Part shown: positions 45,886 to 58,400 of the stretch, in pieces
Position numbering within the stretch: position 1 is the first letter of the stretch
Layout: every line of letters begins with the position of its first letter
From: Zelopaecilomyces penicillatus
Lineage: Eukaryota > Ascomycota > Sordariomycetes > Hypocreales > Pseudodiploosporaceae
Length of the DNA: 64,000 nt
Assembly: GCA_005765155.1 (NCBI GenBank)
Contig: VCCP01000004.1
Coordinates: 2,294,001 to 2,358,000, forward strand
Direction of reading: 5' to 3'
Position numbers and translations under genes: made by a program
Notes under the pieces: model-generated
The model's database searches: none
The model's input: only the letters and a program-made list of their open reading frames with translations
Told to the model about the DNA's origin: nothing

Positions 45886-47229
45886 TTACATCTCAACGAC
45901 GGCGACCGAGACTCCTCTCCGCAGAGCCTCCCTAAATCTGTCTGCAAACGCCGACGTGCCCCGGCAGTCGCTCTCCATTCGCTTCTTCATTGCTTCGGGC
46001 ATCCATTCGTTAATCTTGGAGATTCTATTTTCGTTCTGTCTCGCATCGGGGCAAGTCAGCAAATCATCTTTGACACAAACTCAGGGTATCCAGCAGAAAG
46101 AAACGGAAACTGCAGGGAAGAAATATTCTGCAAGAGTCCTTACAGATGGATGGGTACTCAGCATCTCTGGAACTTCCTGGCCTCCTGTCTTTTGGATTGA
46201 CTCCATTCTCTGCCAAAACCCTACCGCTTGCCGTGGGTCATAGCAGGCCTCCGCCATCATCATGAGACCAATGTAGTCCGCCTCGCTCTCCTGTTTCCTT
46301 CCCATGGGTAGATAGAACAACAGGTCTTGTAGATAGTAGCCCCCGATAAAGTTCCACAGCCCAAACAGGGCAAGCCCTGGCAACGCGCCGGCGAGGAAGA
46401 AGAGGCTACCGGCTGTCAAGTTTCCTACCCAGGCGGCTGAGAGACGTTCGGCTGCGTGGGAAGCAGTGTTGTGAGCGATTTCGTGTCCGAGGACTGCGGC
46501 GAGAGCGTCTTCGCTACGGCAGACGTTGAGAATGCCGCTGTGGACGAATACTTTGCCTCCGGGGATGACAAAAGCATTGGCGGTTCCTAAAAACACCATC
46601 ATGGTAATTGTGAGCCGCTGATTCCTCTGAAAGGCAAACAGTAAAGCAAACTAGAAAACTCATAAAGTGTTTAACTTACGGTTATCTGAAATCACCCGAA
46701 TCTCCCAATCCAGATCCGTCATCCCACTCACAGGGATTAAACGCTTCATAACCCTCTTGACCATCATGGTCCGCGGGTCCCAGTCAGACAAGAAACGCCC
46801 ACCCTGCTCCTCAACCTGATTGATGATGGCATCCGCGCCTCTCGCATATGCCCTAGCCACCAAGGCATCGGACAGGAAGTTAAACCGCCTACGGCCAGTG
46901 ACGGGTACTGTCTGTGAATTATAGAGGTAAAACGCAATCGCAGCTACGACAGAGGCAACGACTAGCGCACGCTGGTTGCGGCTACGTCCTGCGCTCGTGA
47001 AGCGCCCTGCGATTGCGTTGGGGACAAGAGGTCGCGCATTACGGAGACGTTCGTGGGGGTTGACGTTTTGGGATCGAAGCTGCCTGCTCTGGAACAGATG
47101 TCGACTGGAGCCGCGGCTGTGAATTGGAATCGAGAGTAGGGGTCGTGGGAGAAGAGTAGCCGTATTAGTGGGGACTGTAGAAGTTCGACGAGCAAGGCAA
47201 TTAAGCCGAGCGAGGCGTGAAGAAATCAT
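45886..47229 (-). CDS. oma1: Mitochondrial inner-membrane metalloprotease Oma1 (M48 family)
   Basis: Three exons on the minus strand: 47229-46680, 46586-46144 and 46035-45886, encoding 380 residues. The first 90 residues are arginine-rich with no acidic residue at the very start (MISSRLARLNCLARRTSTVP), a mitochondrial presequence. A membrane segment follows (RALVVASVVAAIAFYLY, about 87-103). The zinc protease site is HEIAH at 218-222, with the downstream glutamate in ESEADYIGLMMM. NRTANAFVIPGGKVFVHSG before it is typical of Oma1. A second hydrophobic stretch (SLFFLAGALPGLALFGLWNF) lies between the two metal motifs. Oma1 acts in inner-membrane protein quality control and stress-induced processing. 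The frame continues upstream of 47229, but only through non-ATG codons. Confidence 0.92.
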
Positions 47230-49082
47230 GGCGCACTCCTCGCGGCACAGGGTCAAGACAAGACGCTGGAAGGGTGTACGCAGGGCGGCGGGACGGAGGG
47301 CAAAGGATGGAACAAGTCGTGAGAGGGACCGGAAGCGGGGATCGAGCCCCCGATTGGCGCCTCGAAGCTTTGTGGGAAGCTTGTACGCAGCTGTGTGCGA
47401 GGGTGGCTGCGGGAGGCGCAATTAAGACCAAGTGGAGGGAGGGGATTCCTCCAGGAAGGGATCCTGACGGAGTGTTGGTAATGAGTGTGGGTGTGGGTGG
47501 GATGGATGGGATTGTGTCCCACGTCGCCGACACCGGATCTCGGCACCCTGGAGCCGAGCACTAACAATACTTACATACAGTGATCCTCTCTCTCTCTCTC
47601 TCTCGTTCATTACAAATTCAAAAGATAACCAACAGACCAATTATCCGCTACAATACACACCAGTCAAAGTCTCCGAGCCTTTAGCCAAGGGGGAACTTCA
47701 TCCTGTCATGATGGCGTCCATCGCGCTGTATCTCGCGGTGGTGGCACAGCATGCAAAACGAGCTGAAAATCCCTCCCTCTCTCTCCCTCGAGACAAAATA
47801 AACGCCGTGCCACCCACCTCTCACCCGCATGTCTCTTTGTCTGTCAAACCAAAAACTGCCAGACATGCTTTTGCTTTTGCTTTTGCACATATGCCTGTAA
47901 TACCTACCTCATAAACACCATGCATCGGCTTTCCCCATTTGCGATCCCATTGCTTACCACACACACACTCTCTCTCTTCTCTCTTGCTCTCTTTCTGGAC
48001 GAAGTTTAGAAAAGCATAAAGTAACCCCGTGTTGTATTGTCCCAAAAGGCTCATTGTTGCAGCAATCCCATGACTGGAAATGTCTCGGCGCAAGGACCGT
48101 CCGGCCGGCTCGTGTACTTGTATTTTGCTTTTCTTCAGCTATTTAACCAACATGGCAAAAAGAGAGAATATAGCGGATTTTTTTGTTTTCTAACTCAACA
48201 ATGTTTACGCAACCGCCACCGCTTCACTAGTTTCCCCCGGCGGCCTACCCAAAGGATGACTTGTCCGAGAACATAGCCGTTAGTTGGCTCTTGGACGTCG
48301 CGATACTAATCAAAAAGGACGTATTGAACAAGAATCCAATGCGGGCGAGCACTGGTTTTGGCATAAAGCCGAACTCATCTGGCAGCCTCGACACAATCAC
48401 AGCCAGCTGACTATCATGCAAGGCATAGGCCGTCCCACACACACACAATACACAAATGTCGCTCGGGTCCAGAAAATCCATCTTGATAAACTTGCGGTAC
48501 TCCAACTGACTGACCACCTCTTCACCCGCATTGCCGCAACATCCAGCTCCACTGCCTGTCTCGCTGGTTTTGACACATCAGGCTGGCCGGACTGGACTAA
48601 ACCTACTTCCTACTAGATTAAGTCCAGGATGGTGATCCACCATCAACAAATGTACGGGTGACTGAATGCTGTGTTAATCTGTGCATAATCAAGTGACTTG
48701 AATGGAAACATGAAGAAGAAGTAAATTGCCAGAATCTTACAAATGGCAATCAAAGAATCCAATCATTAATATTACTAAACACAATTGCGGTGAGATTCCC
48801 CCAACGATTGCAGCTATGTCTCCACTTCTGACTTTTGCTTTACCTCAGGTCAGCCTTTTCTCTCAAGTTGCACCATTTATCAACTCGCCCCAATATTAGA
48901 TTTCTTGTTTTAGTACTCTTAACTCTTCAGCTTGTGAAGTTCTTTCTCGGAACCGACAGAATAATTCCTAACTATTCCACTTCTACTGCATATCTGGGGG
49001 CATTTCCGCTTCAAACCCCCCCCCCCCCAACTCCAGCTCTTCAATTTATTCTTCTCATCGCATCACTTTCCGCACAGTCACC
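47230..49082. other. Divergent intergenic region
   Basis: About 1.85 kb between Oma1 (-) and the cupin frame (+). A TC repeat sits at 47587-47604. Overlapping open frames at 47217-47564 reflect base composition. Nothing else recognised. Confidence 0.4.
47587..47604. repeat. (TC)9 microsatellite
   Basis: Nine perfect TC units in the intergenic region upstream of Oma1. Confidence 0.85.
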
Positions 49083-49831
49083 ATGGGCGACTACCAATCT
49101 CACGACGGAGAGTTGAATAACAACATCTCATCCGTTAATAACAAGCCACCAGAACCCAATAGCGTCAACAAACCACTGGCTCTTCAAAAGACGAATGATC
49201 ACAGCCAAATTAAACCCATCTACATTCCCTGTGATTCCTCCGAGTCAATCTCGGTACAATCAACCATCGACCCTTTTCCCTCATCAAACATGTGGAGGGT
49301 GGCTACTTCATAGTCACGGATGTTAGCAACTCCTTCAACCCTTCTCCGTATCCAGTCACGCCCCTCTCACAGACCAGTATTGACCTTGTTGGCGGCCTTC
49401 GCCCTGACTTCAACCCTTTATTGCGCTGTGCATCCTCCACCATCTTCTATTACCTGACTCCAAACCGGCCTCAGGGTTCGTTTCATCGCAATCGAAGTCG
49501 AATCATGCATACACTCCACCGCGGTCGCGGTCGTTATGTGCTCATTCACACAGATGGCAGGGTCGAGACTTTTGTCGTTGGTCCCAACATCAGCAAGGGC
49601 GAGAAATTGCAGTGGGTTGTTGAGGGTGGGGTGTGGAAGGCTAGTTTTCTCCTCGAGGCTGAAACCGGGGGGCAAGGCGACAATGAAGGATTACTCATTA
49701 CAGAAACAGTCATACCCGGCTTTGAATATGCCGACCATGAGTTTCTTTCGCATCAGCATCTGCGCGACATCGTCTCTACGGAGAAGGTTGCCGAGCTGGA
49801 GTGGCTGGTAAAGCATGATATGCAAGCATAA
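49083..49831 (+). pseudogene. DUF985-type cupin gene with a one-base frameshift
   Basis: Two overlapping plus-strand frames together make one protein of the DUF985 (YML079w-like) cupin family. The first, from ATG 49083, gives about 63 residues with IKPIYIPCDSSESISVQSTID. The second, ending at 49831, starts in effect at FSLIKHVEGGYF and continues with SSTIFYYLTPNRPQGSFHRN, GRGRYVLIHTDGRVETFVVG, KLQWVVEGGVWKASFLLEAE and ETVIPGFEYADHEFL, which are diagnostic for the family. The phase change falls in CGACCCTTTTCCCTC (about 49269-49282): one base is missing. No GT-AG pair there repairs it. Family members are small beta-barrel proteins, some binding sugars or nucleotide-sugars; function is poorly defined. 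It may be a real pseudogene or a sequencing error in a C/T run. Confidence 0.75.
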
Positions 49832-50026
49832 ACAGGTGTCTCTTCCAATGATCAGGAGGGGAAGGCATGATTCGGAACGGTTAAGATGAAAGCACATGTA
49901 AACACTTAAACGTGGTTGGCAATCACTCATCTAGTGAATCGTATTGATGCTGATGTTTAAAAAACTGAAGTGCCTCTGCCAATGTCAAAGACTTATAATT
50001 TGCAAGACTTAACCCACTAATGCAGC

Positions 50027-51509
50027 TCACTTGCGACTCTTGGTTTTTGATTTCAGCCTGTCTTTGGGAGATGGCTTTCGACCCCAAACAACATGCAAAG
50101 GCAAGTATGCATGGATTCGTGGGTCGGCCAACTCACGTCGTACATCCACCAGTGCCACCTGTAATTACTCCTAGTTAGCCTCTTCCAAATATTAAAGTGC
50201 AAAGAGTCCGCAAAAATATTTCACATACTTCAATCTCTGCTGCTGACCGGCCAAACGCCCGGTTGAATATTCCAAAACAGAAACCACTTAGTCCCGATTG
50301 AAAATTGCTGAGCCATATTTTGCCGATTTCCTTAAGCTTCTCGTCTTTTGGCCAACCGTTGAGAGGTATTTTGAAGATGCGCTCGTGTATATCAACAAAT
50401 CCAGCTTCCTCGTAAATCTGTGTTAGTCGAGCCCCTAGCGTGATTTGGCGATCACAAGCTTCCGTCGCCCTGACTATGTCACGGAACCAATTTGACAAGG
50501 GACCGTCCGGCGGAAGTGTACCGTCATCACAGAATACACTAGCATCAAATTCCATTGACTCGAACCAGCCTCCAGGCGATAATGCATCAAAGGCTTGTGC
50601 GGCAATTTGCTTCTCAAAACATGCCCAGGAACCGTTGGTAGTGCGCGTGTGAATATAGTCGAATTTTTCCGAATATTCCCATGGTTCCGACCTAGTGGCA
50701 TCTGATCAGCACCCAGCATCCGATGCTAGAGATGCTCATCGATAGTGTAGATGTTTTGGGGAGAGCGCTACTTACGAGTCCTCGATGTAGAAATTGACAT
50801 TTGGCGGTACGTGATCCGGCTGAATGGGTGACAAGTCGGTAGCAACTATGTTGGTTGTTGGAAACAGGTCGCCCATTTGAATGGCCCAATCACCCGTCCC
50901 TGTAGCAACATCTAAAATGGATCGTGGCGGGTGTGTTTGCGAAAGCGGTGCAAAAAAAAGTCTGCCATCCACAAGCTTTGTGAGGGCTGCGCTCTCTAGC
51001 AGCTGCCTTTCTTGTTCTAATTTATCATTGGGAAACAAATAGGCTATAACGCAAGCGATCAGTGATACTATAATTACCTCGGATGGTGCGAATGGGGCGG
51101 AAAGCAAAGAGCTTACATCCTGCTCTGTATGCATGATATGTACGCCCATTCATCTCGGGGTAATCCAAGATGCTATCCGTCAGTGATTGGGAATCGAGCC
51201 TGTCGAAACTGTCGAAAGTCTACATGAGTCTTGGCTCTTCTCGTGTTTTGGAAAGAGCGTGTGTTTCACTCACCAAGAATCTGTGTCTTGCTGATCAAGA
51301 CAACGAAATAAACCACGTCAGCAGACCGTTTGTTGATAAAGTTACGGCTTGCCATGCCAAATTATGAAGTAACGCGGTTTACATACATCTGCTTCAATTG
51401 TGCTGCTTGCCCCTGAATTGGAAGCAGAACATACGAAAGTGAACTGGTAGTTTGGTAGAGAATCACCCCTTCCACGGCCGTTTTCAACCGGCGGTGACGA
51501 ACCTTCCAT
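50027..51509 (-). CDS. LaeA-like SAM-dependent methyltransferase
   Basis: Six exons on the minus strand: 51509-51387, 51290-51274, 51208-51117, 51043-50776, 50691-50229 and 50158-50027, encoding 364 residues in phase. The order is that of LaeA-type proteins. A disordered acidic N-terminus leads to ADQDTDS, then the conserved LDYPEMNGRTYHAYRAGSYLFPND block. The SAM-binding loop is LDVATGTGDWAIQMGD, with the acidic residue in VATDLSPIQP. FDYIHTR and LSPGGWFE follow, and the tail is LVDVRRELADPRIHAYLPLH. The second exon is only 17 nt. LaeA itself controls secondary metabolism and development from the nucleus; many paralogues have unknown targets. No biosynthetic cluster surrounds this gene, so it is more likely a paralogue than the global regulator. 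Confidence 0.88.
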
Positions 51510-54500
51510 GATTGCCAGTGCAAGAAGGTCGAGATGCGAGAAAATCTGCACGCAAATGGGAGGGGGGGGGTTGAAAGTATGAGGCCGAAATATTTCCCCG
51601 TTTGCCAACCGTAACGCGACGATACTGGGAATCCGCCAGGATGGAAAATCTGAAATTGAGTCGTCTGATTCGGTACAGTTAACAGTCCAGCAGAAGCGGT
51701 GTACAAGAAGGCCGAACGAGTATCTCTCTGAGCAAAATGGAAGCGGTAAGTGTAGAGCTCGAGGAATGGAGAATTCAGGAGCGCGAGAAGCACAATCTCT
51801 GAGTAGTCAGGGCCAGGAAAAGTGCATGGGCCCTGGGGGGTTATATCATCTTGGGCCAGCGGGGACCTGAAGCACGTCCGTCCTGTAGCCTCCTAGGCCT
51901 AAGCCGGGCATAGCGGTACGCGAGCAAGCGCCATGATTCCACGTCCCGGGGAGCTGGTTCAGCCAAAGTCATTATTTAGGAGGAGTACCTGTAAGGGAGT
52001 TGGGTGGACCGCACAGTGCAGGTGCAGTGCGCCAGGTGATGTTACCGTGTCTGCCAGGCTAGGTGGCCGGTCCTGGTCTTCAGCAAGCCTTTGGGAGGGG
52101 AGATGTGGAACCCCTGTTTTCAGGTCTGGAAATGGGGCCTCCTGCAGAACCACAACATCAAAGCAATGCCTGCATGTCCGCGGTGAAATGATGCCTTCAG
52201 GCCATCATGCCGTGTGTCTTGGTTCTTTGGATGAAGCACCATGGTAAGGTACAGTCTATTAGTTAGTCCCAGCGGTCTGGGTCGGGTAGGTTGTCTCCAG
52301 AGCCGTTGAGCCCAGTTCCCGGGTCTGGCAGGTGGCTTGGGACCGCTTGGAACCGCTTGGGGCCGCTCGGGACTGGACAGGGGAAGGGCCGTGACGGGTA
52401 TTTCTGGCCCTGGATCTAAATTAGCCAAAGACATAGCGAAAAGGCACGTCAGCAGAAGGTAAAAGCAGCGGAGGTGGTAGCCGAAGGCACACACGTCCAC
52501 CTAGACGTTGGTAGGGGAATCGCAAATGGACTACAAAGATGCAACTCAGAGGCAGGCGGTAAATTGTCAACCAGGATTCGTGCTTAGTGTGAATCGGCCG
52601 GGGAAGCAGGGGCTGACAAGCCCGAGTCGTCGCCCCCAACCCTTGCGTGCCGATCGCTGATAGCATGGTTAACAGCGACAGAGTAACGTTATCTGTGTAC
52701 CTGTCAATGTGGATGAGGGATCAGGCGAGTATCGGGCGATTATGGTAAATAATGCCAGTGGCGGATTCGACAGGCCATGGACCAAAAATGGAACAACATA
52801 AAATAGAACGCCTTCCGCCAGTCGACAGAGAGGCTCCGGGTCTGAGAAGCGGGGAAAGAGCCACCACAGTGGAGATTCCAGAGTCAGGCCGGCGTACCCA
52901 AGGCAGCATTGCTTGGGAAGGCCGCCAGCAGCTCCTGCCCTCGTTGCAGCTTAACATGAAATGGGAAGGTCCAACGAATATCCAACAGACAAACCGTTCC
53001 GTGCTGCTGGAGTGTGCCAAACCAACAACTCCGCACACGAGCCGGTTGCATGAATAGAACAGGCCGAACACCAACACACCAGTGGCGTTGGGGCGATCCT
53101 TGTACCCGGGCATGTGCATGCAGCTGTCCTCTGGGAACAACAGTACGGTACAGCACGAGTGCATCCAACGATCTGAATAGTGTCTCAATAGAATGTGTGT
53201 GAGAGGCCCGTCTGGAACGCCATGGCGGCAAACGCCTGTCCACGACTGAGCCCTCAAAACAGGTCAAAACAGCACCGCACAGGGTCGAGACGAACCGAGT
53301 TTTAAGGTGGGAAAGCCGTCGTTCTCCCTCTCCTCCCCCCATTGTGCTTACCAGTCACACTGTAGACTTGATGCGCAAACAAGGGTAGGCCAACAGCATA
53401 TGCAGCACGTCTACCCTCCTAGCCAGTCCGCCGGTATGGCTCTTTTCGCATTCCTCGTCCGCACACACCAGTTCTTCACAGCCTCCGGAGTCCCCAACAA
53501 CACATGCGAAGAAGCAACAATGGCACCACACAAAGATCAAGAGATCGGTCCGGTCTACTTGTTGGTGGCTGGTCCATCAAACTGCCAAGCTTCGCAGTAA
53601 CACAACTCATGTGTGAAAGAGAATGACATATCTCTACGTCTACCCTCGTAAACGCAATGCTGGAGTCTGGCAACGTTTTCGTCAACCAGGCCTGTGTCCC
53701 GGAAACCTGGGCACCCATGCAACATGTGCCCCCCCCCTCCCCGACTCGTACGAAGCCGAAGCGCCCGTCTTGCCCCTGTCCTGTAACGTTATGGATATGG
53801 AAGTAGGGTCGTGTTGGCAAAGTTCCACACGACATGATGCCGTGTCTTCGCATCATGGCTAGAACCAACATCGAAGGGGAGCTGCAGCATCTGGCCTTTG
53901 GATCGTGTTCGCTGCCCACAAGGCCCATTCGGGAATGGAGGTTCGGCATAATACCCTTGCAAGCATACAGTGATTAATTACTATCCCATTGACTGGACTG
54001 CCGTGAAAATCTACCAAAACAGGGATCTTGTGCACCCCAAAAGCACGTTGGGACAGACGGTGCCTCTCTTTGCCCTACAGAGGTGCGTCAATCACATGGT
54101 GATTATCACAATTTGTCACAATGTTTCTGAACCATGGAGGCGGGTCAGAGCCCGAAAAACGAGTAAGCCCCATGCGCGCCTTTTCTGTCTTTGCCCCCCA
54201 CGGGCTTTAAGTTTCAACGGCCAGAGTGGGCCTCCTTTCATCAAACAGCCGTAATTGAAAGGCAAGTAACGCCGTTAGCGCATCGTAATACGGCTCTTCA
54301 GTTGGTCAGGCGATCTTTCCAGTGTAACACAAGGAGGAGATGACTCTTGTTGCCTCTTGACTGGCGAATCTCTGTGACCTATCTGAGTAAATAGGGCCAT
54401 TATGATGGCTCTTCACAATAATATGTCTGCCACTAGGAAATGTAGCTGGTAACATATGTATGTGCTATCACATTTGAGCTGGAACCCCAACAAAACACGA

Positions 54501-55428
54501 AACTTGGTGTCTCGGGGTAATCTCGCTGTTATTCACATTTCTCAGAAACCTTATAGTTGAATCACTCAGGCAGCGGCTATGCTATCCCACGGCAATAGGG
54601 TATTGGTAGAAAGGAAAGGCTAAATTATCAAGTAAGTTGAAGCACAATTCGCTCCAATCCGCTCAACTCGACGAGTTATCAGCTGGATCTAGAGGGAGCA
54701 AGAGCACACTTTCATAAAGATAAACGAAGTATAGTATTCTCAAGTCCTCATTATCATGATATTCGTTATCTGTCGCTTCCTTGTGTTTGCCTGATGATTT
54801 TGCTCAGACTATTTATGTTCTCCACTAGTTTTGCTAACTTGGATGATTCCGTTGCTCCTGAGAGAGAGAGGCGTTGTTCTATCTTATCAAAGTATCTACC
54901 TACCTACTCGTGCAGAAAGCTCCCATGTAATCTCTTCTTCAACATCAACTAATGCTTGTGACGGCCGCTCCCTATGTGCTGCCAAGTCTATGATGCTTCT
55001 TTACATGCTTGTAAACATTGGGGATGGAAAGTGAAAATAAAAAGCAGGCTGTTTTTTTATTTAGGGAAACGGTTGCCCCTTCGTACGTCGCATTATCGTT
55101 AGAGCTGCTACCAAATCGTGCTATCCAACATCCCTTTTCCTTCTACATCCACACTCCCATTCAATTCATCTCGGGGGGGTATAATCCAACTTCGCTCTTA
55201 ATACAGCAATAGCCCTTGTCTTGGTAACAAAAGGGAAAAGTAGAAAAATGGGCGTTGCAAGTACGTATATATATGTGTGTATATATATATCTGTGTGCGT
55301 GTGTGTGCGTGTGTGTGTGTGTGTGTTTGTGCAAGTTTGTGTGCCCCAGTTGAAAGGGCCCGGTTCGCGGCCGCGATCCCAGGCTTCATTGTTGCAATTT
55401 CACCTTCCTTGCCCCTTTTTTTCCTTCT
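51510..55428. other. 3.9-kb gene-poor region
   Basis: No convincing gene between the methyltransferase start and the kinesin 3' end. Open frames at 51362-51793, 52120-52500, 52721-53257, 53307-53600 and 53476-53949 lie on both strands, overlap each other and lack motifs. A small CCGCTTGG-type repeat sits at about 52328-52372. The kinesin 3' flank has a TG/TA microsatellite. No transposon protein was recognised. Confidence 0.4.
55264..55327. repeat. Compound (TA/TG)n microsatellite
   Basis: Alternating TATA and TGTG blocks about 100 nt past the kinesin stop codon, so probably in its 3' UTR or terminator region. Confidence 0.85.
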
Positions 55429-58400
55429 CTAAAACTCGCTTCCGTGGAAGGGACTCATCACTCCACTCCCTGGCACGCTCTCACCACTCGACATGAAGGT
55501 CTGGTCGATGCGGAAGATCCAGTCCATCTTGTCCCGCTCGCTCCTTGCAGCAAACAGCCAAGTGTTGTCCGTTCCGTAAATGGCAAACACGGCTGCCTGC
55601 ATCCTCTCGCTGAGGCGCTGGAGTCCGCCCTCGTTAGAGGATGATCCGGCACCACCAGCACCGCCCGTCCAAATAGTCGATATGACGCGACCGGAAGCTG
55701 TCCGTCTGTGACCGGGAGTGAAGTCCTGGCCGCTGCTGCTGACCGCCCCTTGAGGAGCGTCATAATCATCTGGTCCGTGCAAGAGACCGAGCACGCCGGG
55801 CTGGCTGTCAACCCGCGAATTGCGCAAGCTTACCAGGGCAACCTCGTCGCCGTCCGCTGCTGAATGAATGTGGAGATATGGTCTTCTCAGCTCGACGAAT
55901 CTCTTGACCCACCGGGTTGACTCGGTGTTTGGTACTAGCAAATAACCACCCTTTAGCACCTTTGGGTTTTTCGGTACACGGATAATGGTTGTAATGAGGC
56001 TTGGCGGTAATGCTGACTCCTCGGCAACGCCGTTCGTGGGAGGTGCCGTGTTTGTCGGGCTGAGAATCTTGGCGAGCGGGTCCGGGTACTTGTTCCAAAG
56101 CTTAAGGCACTTTTCTAGAAGCTCTGTCTCCTGCTCGTTGTATTCCGATTCGGCAGTCTCTGGTACCTCGTCATCGTGAGGCTCATCCACCACCTTTATT
56201 GTTTCCTCTCCTTCTAGCACTCCATGTACATCTTCGTCATCCAGGGAGGGTGCCTGAGATGTGTCGGGAGTGTCGTTGAGAAGATCTGAATCGTCCGGAA
56301 GGATTGGCCTCAGTTCTGGAGATGGCTCAGGCTCAGGCTCATTCTTGACTGGTCGCACAACGGTCCCATCTAGGCCAAGGCTAATAAGGGTGGTTTGTAC
56401 AGCCCCAATCTCTGCTATTCGTCGTCTCTTTTTGCGAGAAATAATAAAGTCGCTTACTAGAGAGACTCCTCGAGGAGTCCAGCTCCTTAAGTTTTCCTCG
56501 CCTTTGACATAGTCGTGATGGCTGCTTATCCGCCATAGATCACCCACTCGCTTAATAGGAGCCGGCTTCATGGTCAAGGTGAAGATACCCGTGGAGGATC
56601 GCACGAATCGCATATTTTTGAACAGGGAAGAGAACATTGACGTTTGTCGCACAAAAGATCGGGACATCATCTGCAGGCAGACCTTTTGCGAGAATTTCAT
56701 TGGTTCTGCCAGTTTCTCGGAGCTAATGTCCCAGGATATGGACATCTGGACTTTGTATTTGTCCGCGGTAACTCTGTCGAGTAAAAGTGAGTTATGCAAA
56801 CTCGAGTCCCACTGGGCATTAATTGTGATGCTGCGAGTTCCGTTAGGGTTCTCGCGAAAGATAGGGTTGGATGCTAGCTTCAAAGTGATTTCGGGCTCGT
56901 TGGAAGCCATATCAGGGGTTTTGCCTGCAGAGTCCATGAGCTGAATTTTGCCCACTCGTACTGCAGTAACGTCTCCCCAAGGTAGGGCATCGCCAGAACT
57001 ATGCGAAATGTTTACGCATATCCTTCTCTGTAAGCCTTGGTGCAACTGAAATGTTCCACTGTCCAATTCGCTCGTTTGTGTTACTTCGACGGCTGCGTAC
57101 TCGCCATGCTCATTTAGCTCCATGATTTGGACTCGGGAGAGAATGTCATGCTTTTCCTGTGTGAAGAACTGAGACTCATTGATGCGTGTTCCTTTCCCGC
57201 TGTCATCCATGGGACATGTGTCTCTCATGTCGTCCCAGCTCAAAAGCTTGTCCAAGTGCATTGATGAGACTTTGGCGAAAATGGATGCTCTTAGCATCAC
57301 GTCATGCGGTGAGAATAAGGGGACGCTCATGCTGTGTACACTTTCGAAGTGAATTGGCCCTTCATCAAAATCTCGAATCATCTGAGTTGTTGTGATACCA
57401 TCTTCCTCGGATACTCCAGGTATGAAAAGTTGAGCGTGCACATCCGTGCCTTCTCTCTCCGCAAAACCAATCAGTTCATGCATGACAACGTTGAATTTCA
57501 ACGTATTGGTTGGGGCACGAGCATGAGAAGGTTCCAAAGAAAGCTTGATGATGCCAATCACATGCGATGTGTAAGGCGAGAGAACATCAATTGAGAAGTC
57601 CTGAACTCGGCTCTCGAACACCGCCATCAATGGGATATCTACTTCACCAACCAAGGTATAAGATGGCATGCAGTTTTCGACAAAAGGGTTATCGAGACTT
57701 AGATGCTGAGCATACTCGGGTTGGTCCAGGTACTGATGCATCTGACGCATTTGCCGTGCACGATCGTGCAATTTCTCAAGACTCCAAAGACGCACCACGC
57801 TGTTCTTGAAATCAATAACTCGGATTCCAATGCATGGCTTTTGGCATTCCTCCAAAGCGGCATCTTCGCCCTCGCCGGTTAACCCATTGAGAACCATGTC
57901 GTAAGAAGAACACAAAACGTGTCCAATGTCAACAACAGTAAATTGAAAAACGACGCTCTCATCAAGCTCGTTGCTCATAATCTGCGCCTCCTTGAGAACA
58001 GCGGCGTTTTGGAGAACTGACTCAGCCATCTTGACAAAGTGCCGACTTCGCCACGTCTTAATAGCTTCCTTGGCGCGCTCAATTTCTTCATCCGACAGCT
58101 TGGGGTTCAGTTTGGGTCGTCTGAGAGGGTCCATTTTTTCAATCTTCTCCTCGAACTGTTTGCGCTGGACATTGAGTTGCTTCAGCATGTCTTCCTTTAA
58201 TTCCTGGAGTGCAGTCTCCATCTTGGCCTTCTCTTTCTTAATCTCCGCAACTTCCACATTGGCAGCCTCTGCATTCTTGAGCTGGTCTTGGTATTCCGTC
58301 TTTTGCCTCTCCAACTCAGTCTCCATCTCCTCTCGCACTTCTCTCAACCTGTCCTCTATTTCCCCACCTTGCTTCGGGGTGGACGGCATGGTGAGAGCTG

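Noticed and set aside
47335..47365. T-arm-like GGGGGCTCGATCCCC on the minus strand
   Set aside because: Loop starts with C instead of T and no matching 5' acceptor strand lies about 60 nt upstream.
47217..47564. 115-codon plus-strand frame opposite the Oma1 leader
   Set aside because: Overlaps the Oma1 presequence region and two opposite-strand frames; Gly/Arg-rich composition only.
52721..53342. Overlapping 178- and 152-codon minus-strand frames
   Set aside because: Neither has a motif or coherent composition; both are broken into each other's frames.
54500..55400. Searched for a transposon relic in the gene-poor region right of the methyltransferase
   Set aside because: No transposase, reverse transcriptase, terminal inverted repeat or target-site duplication could be seen.
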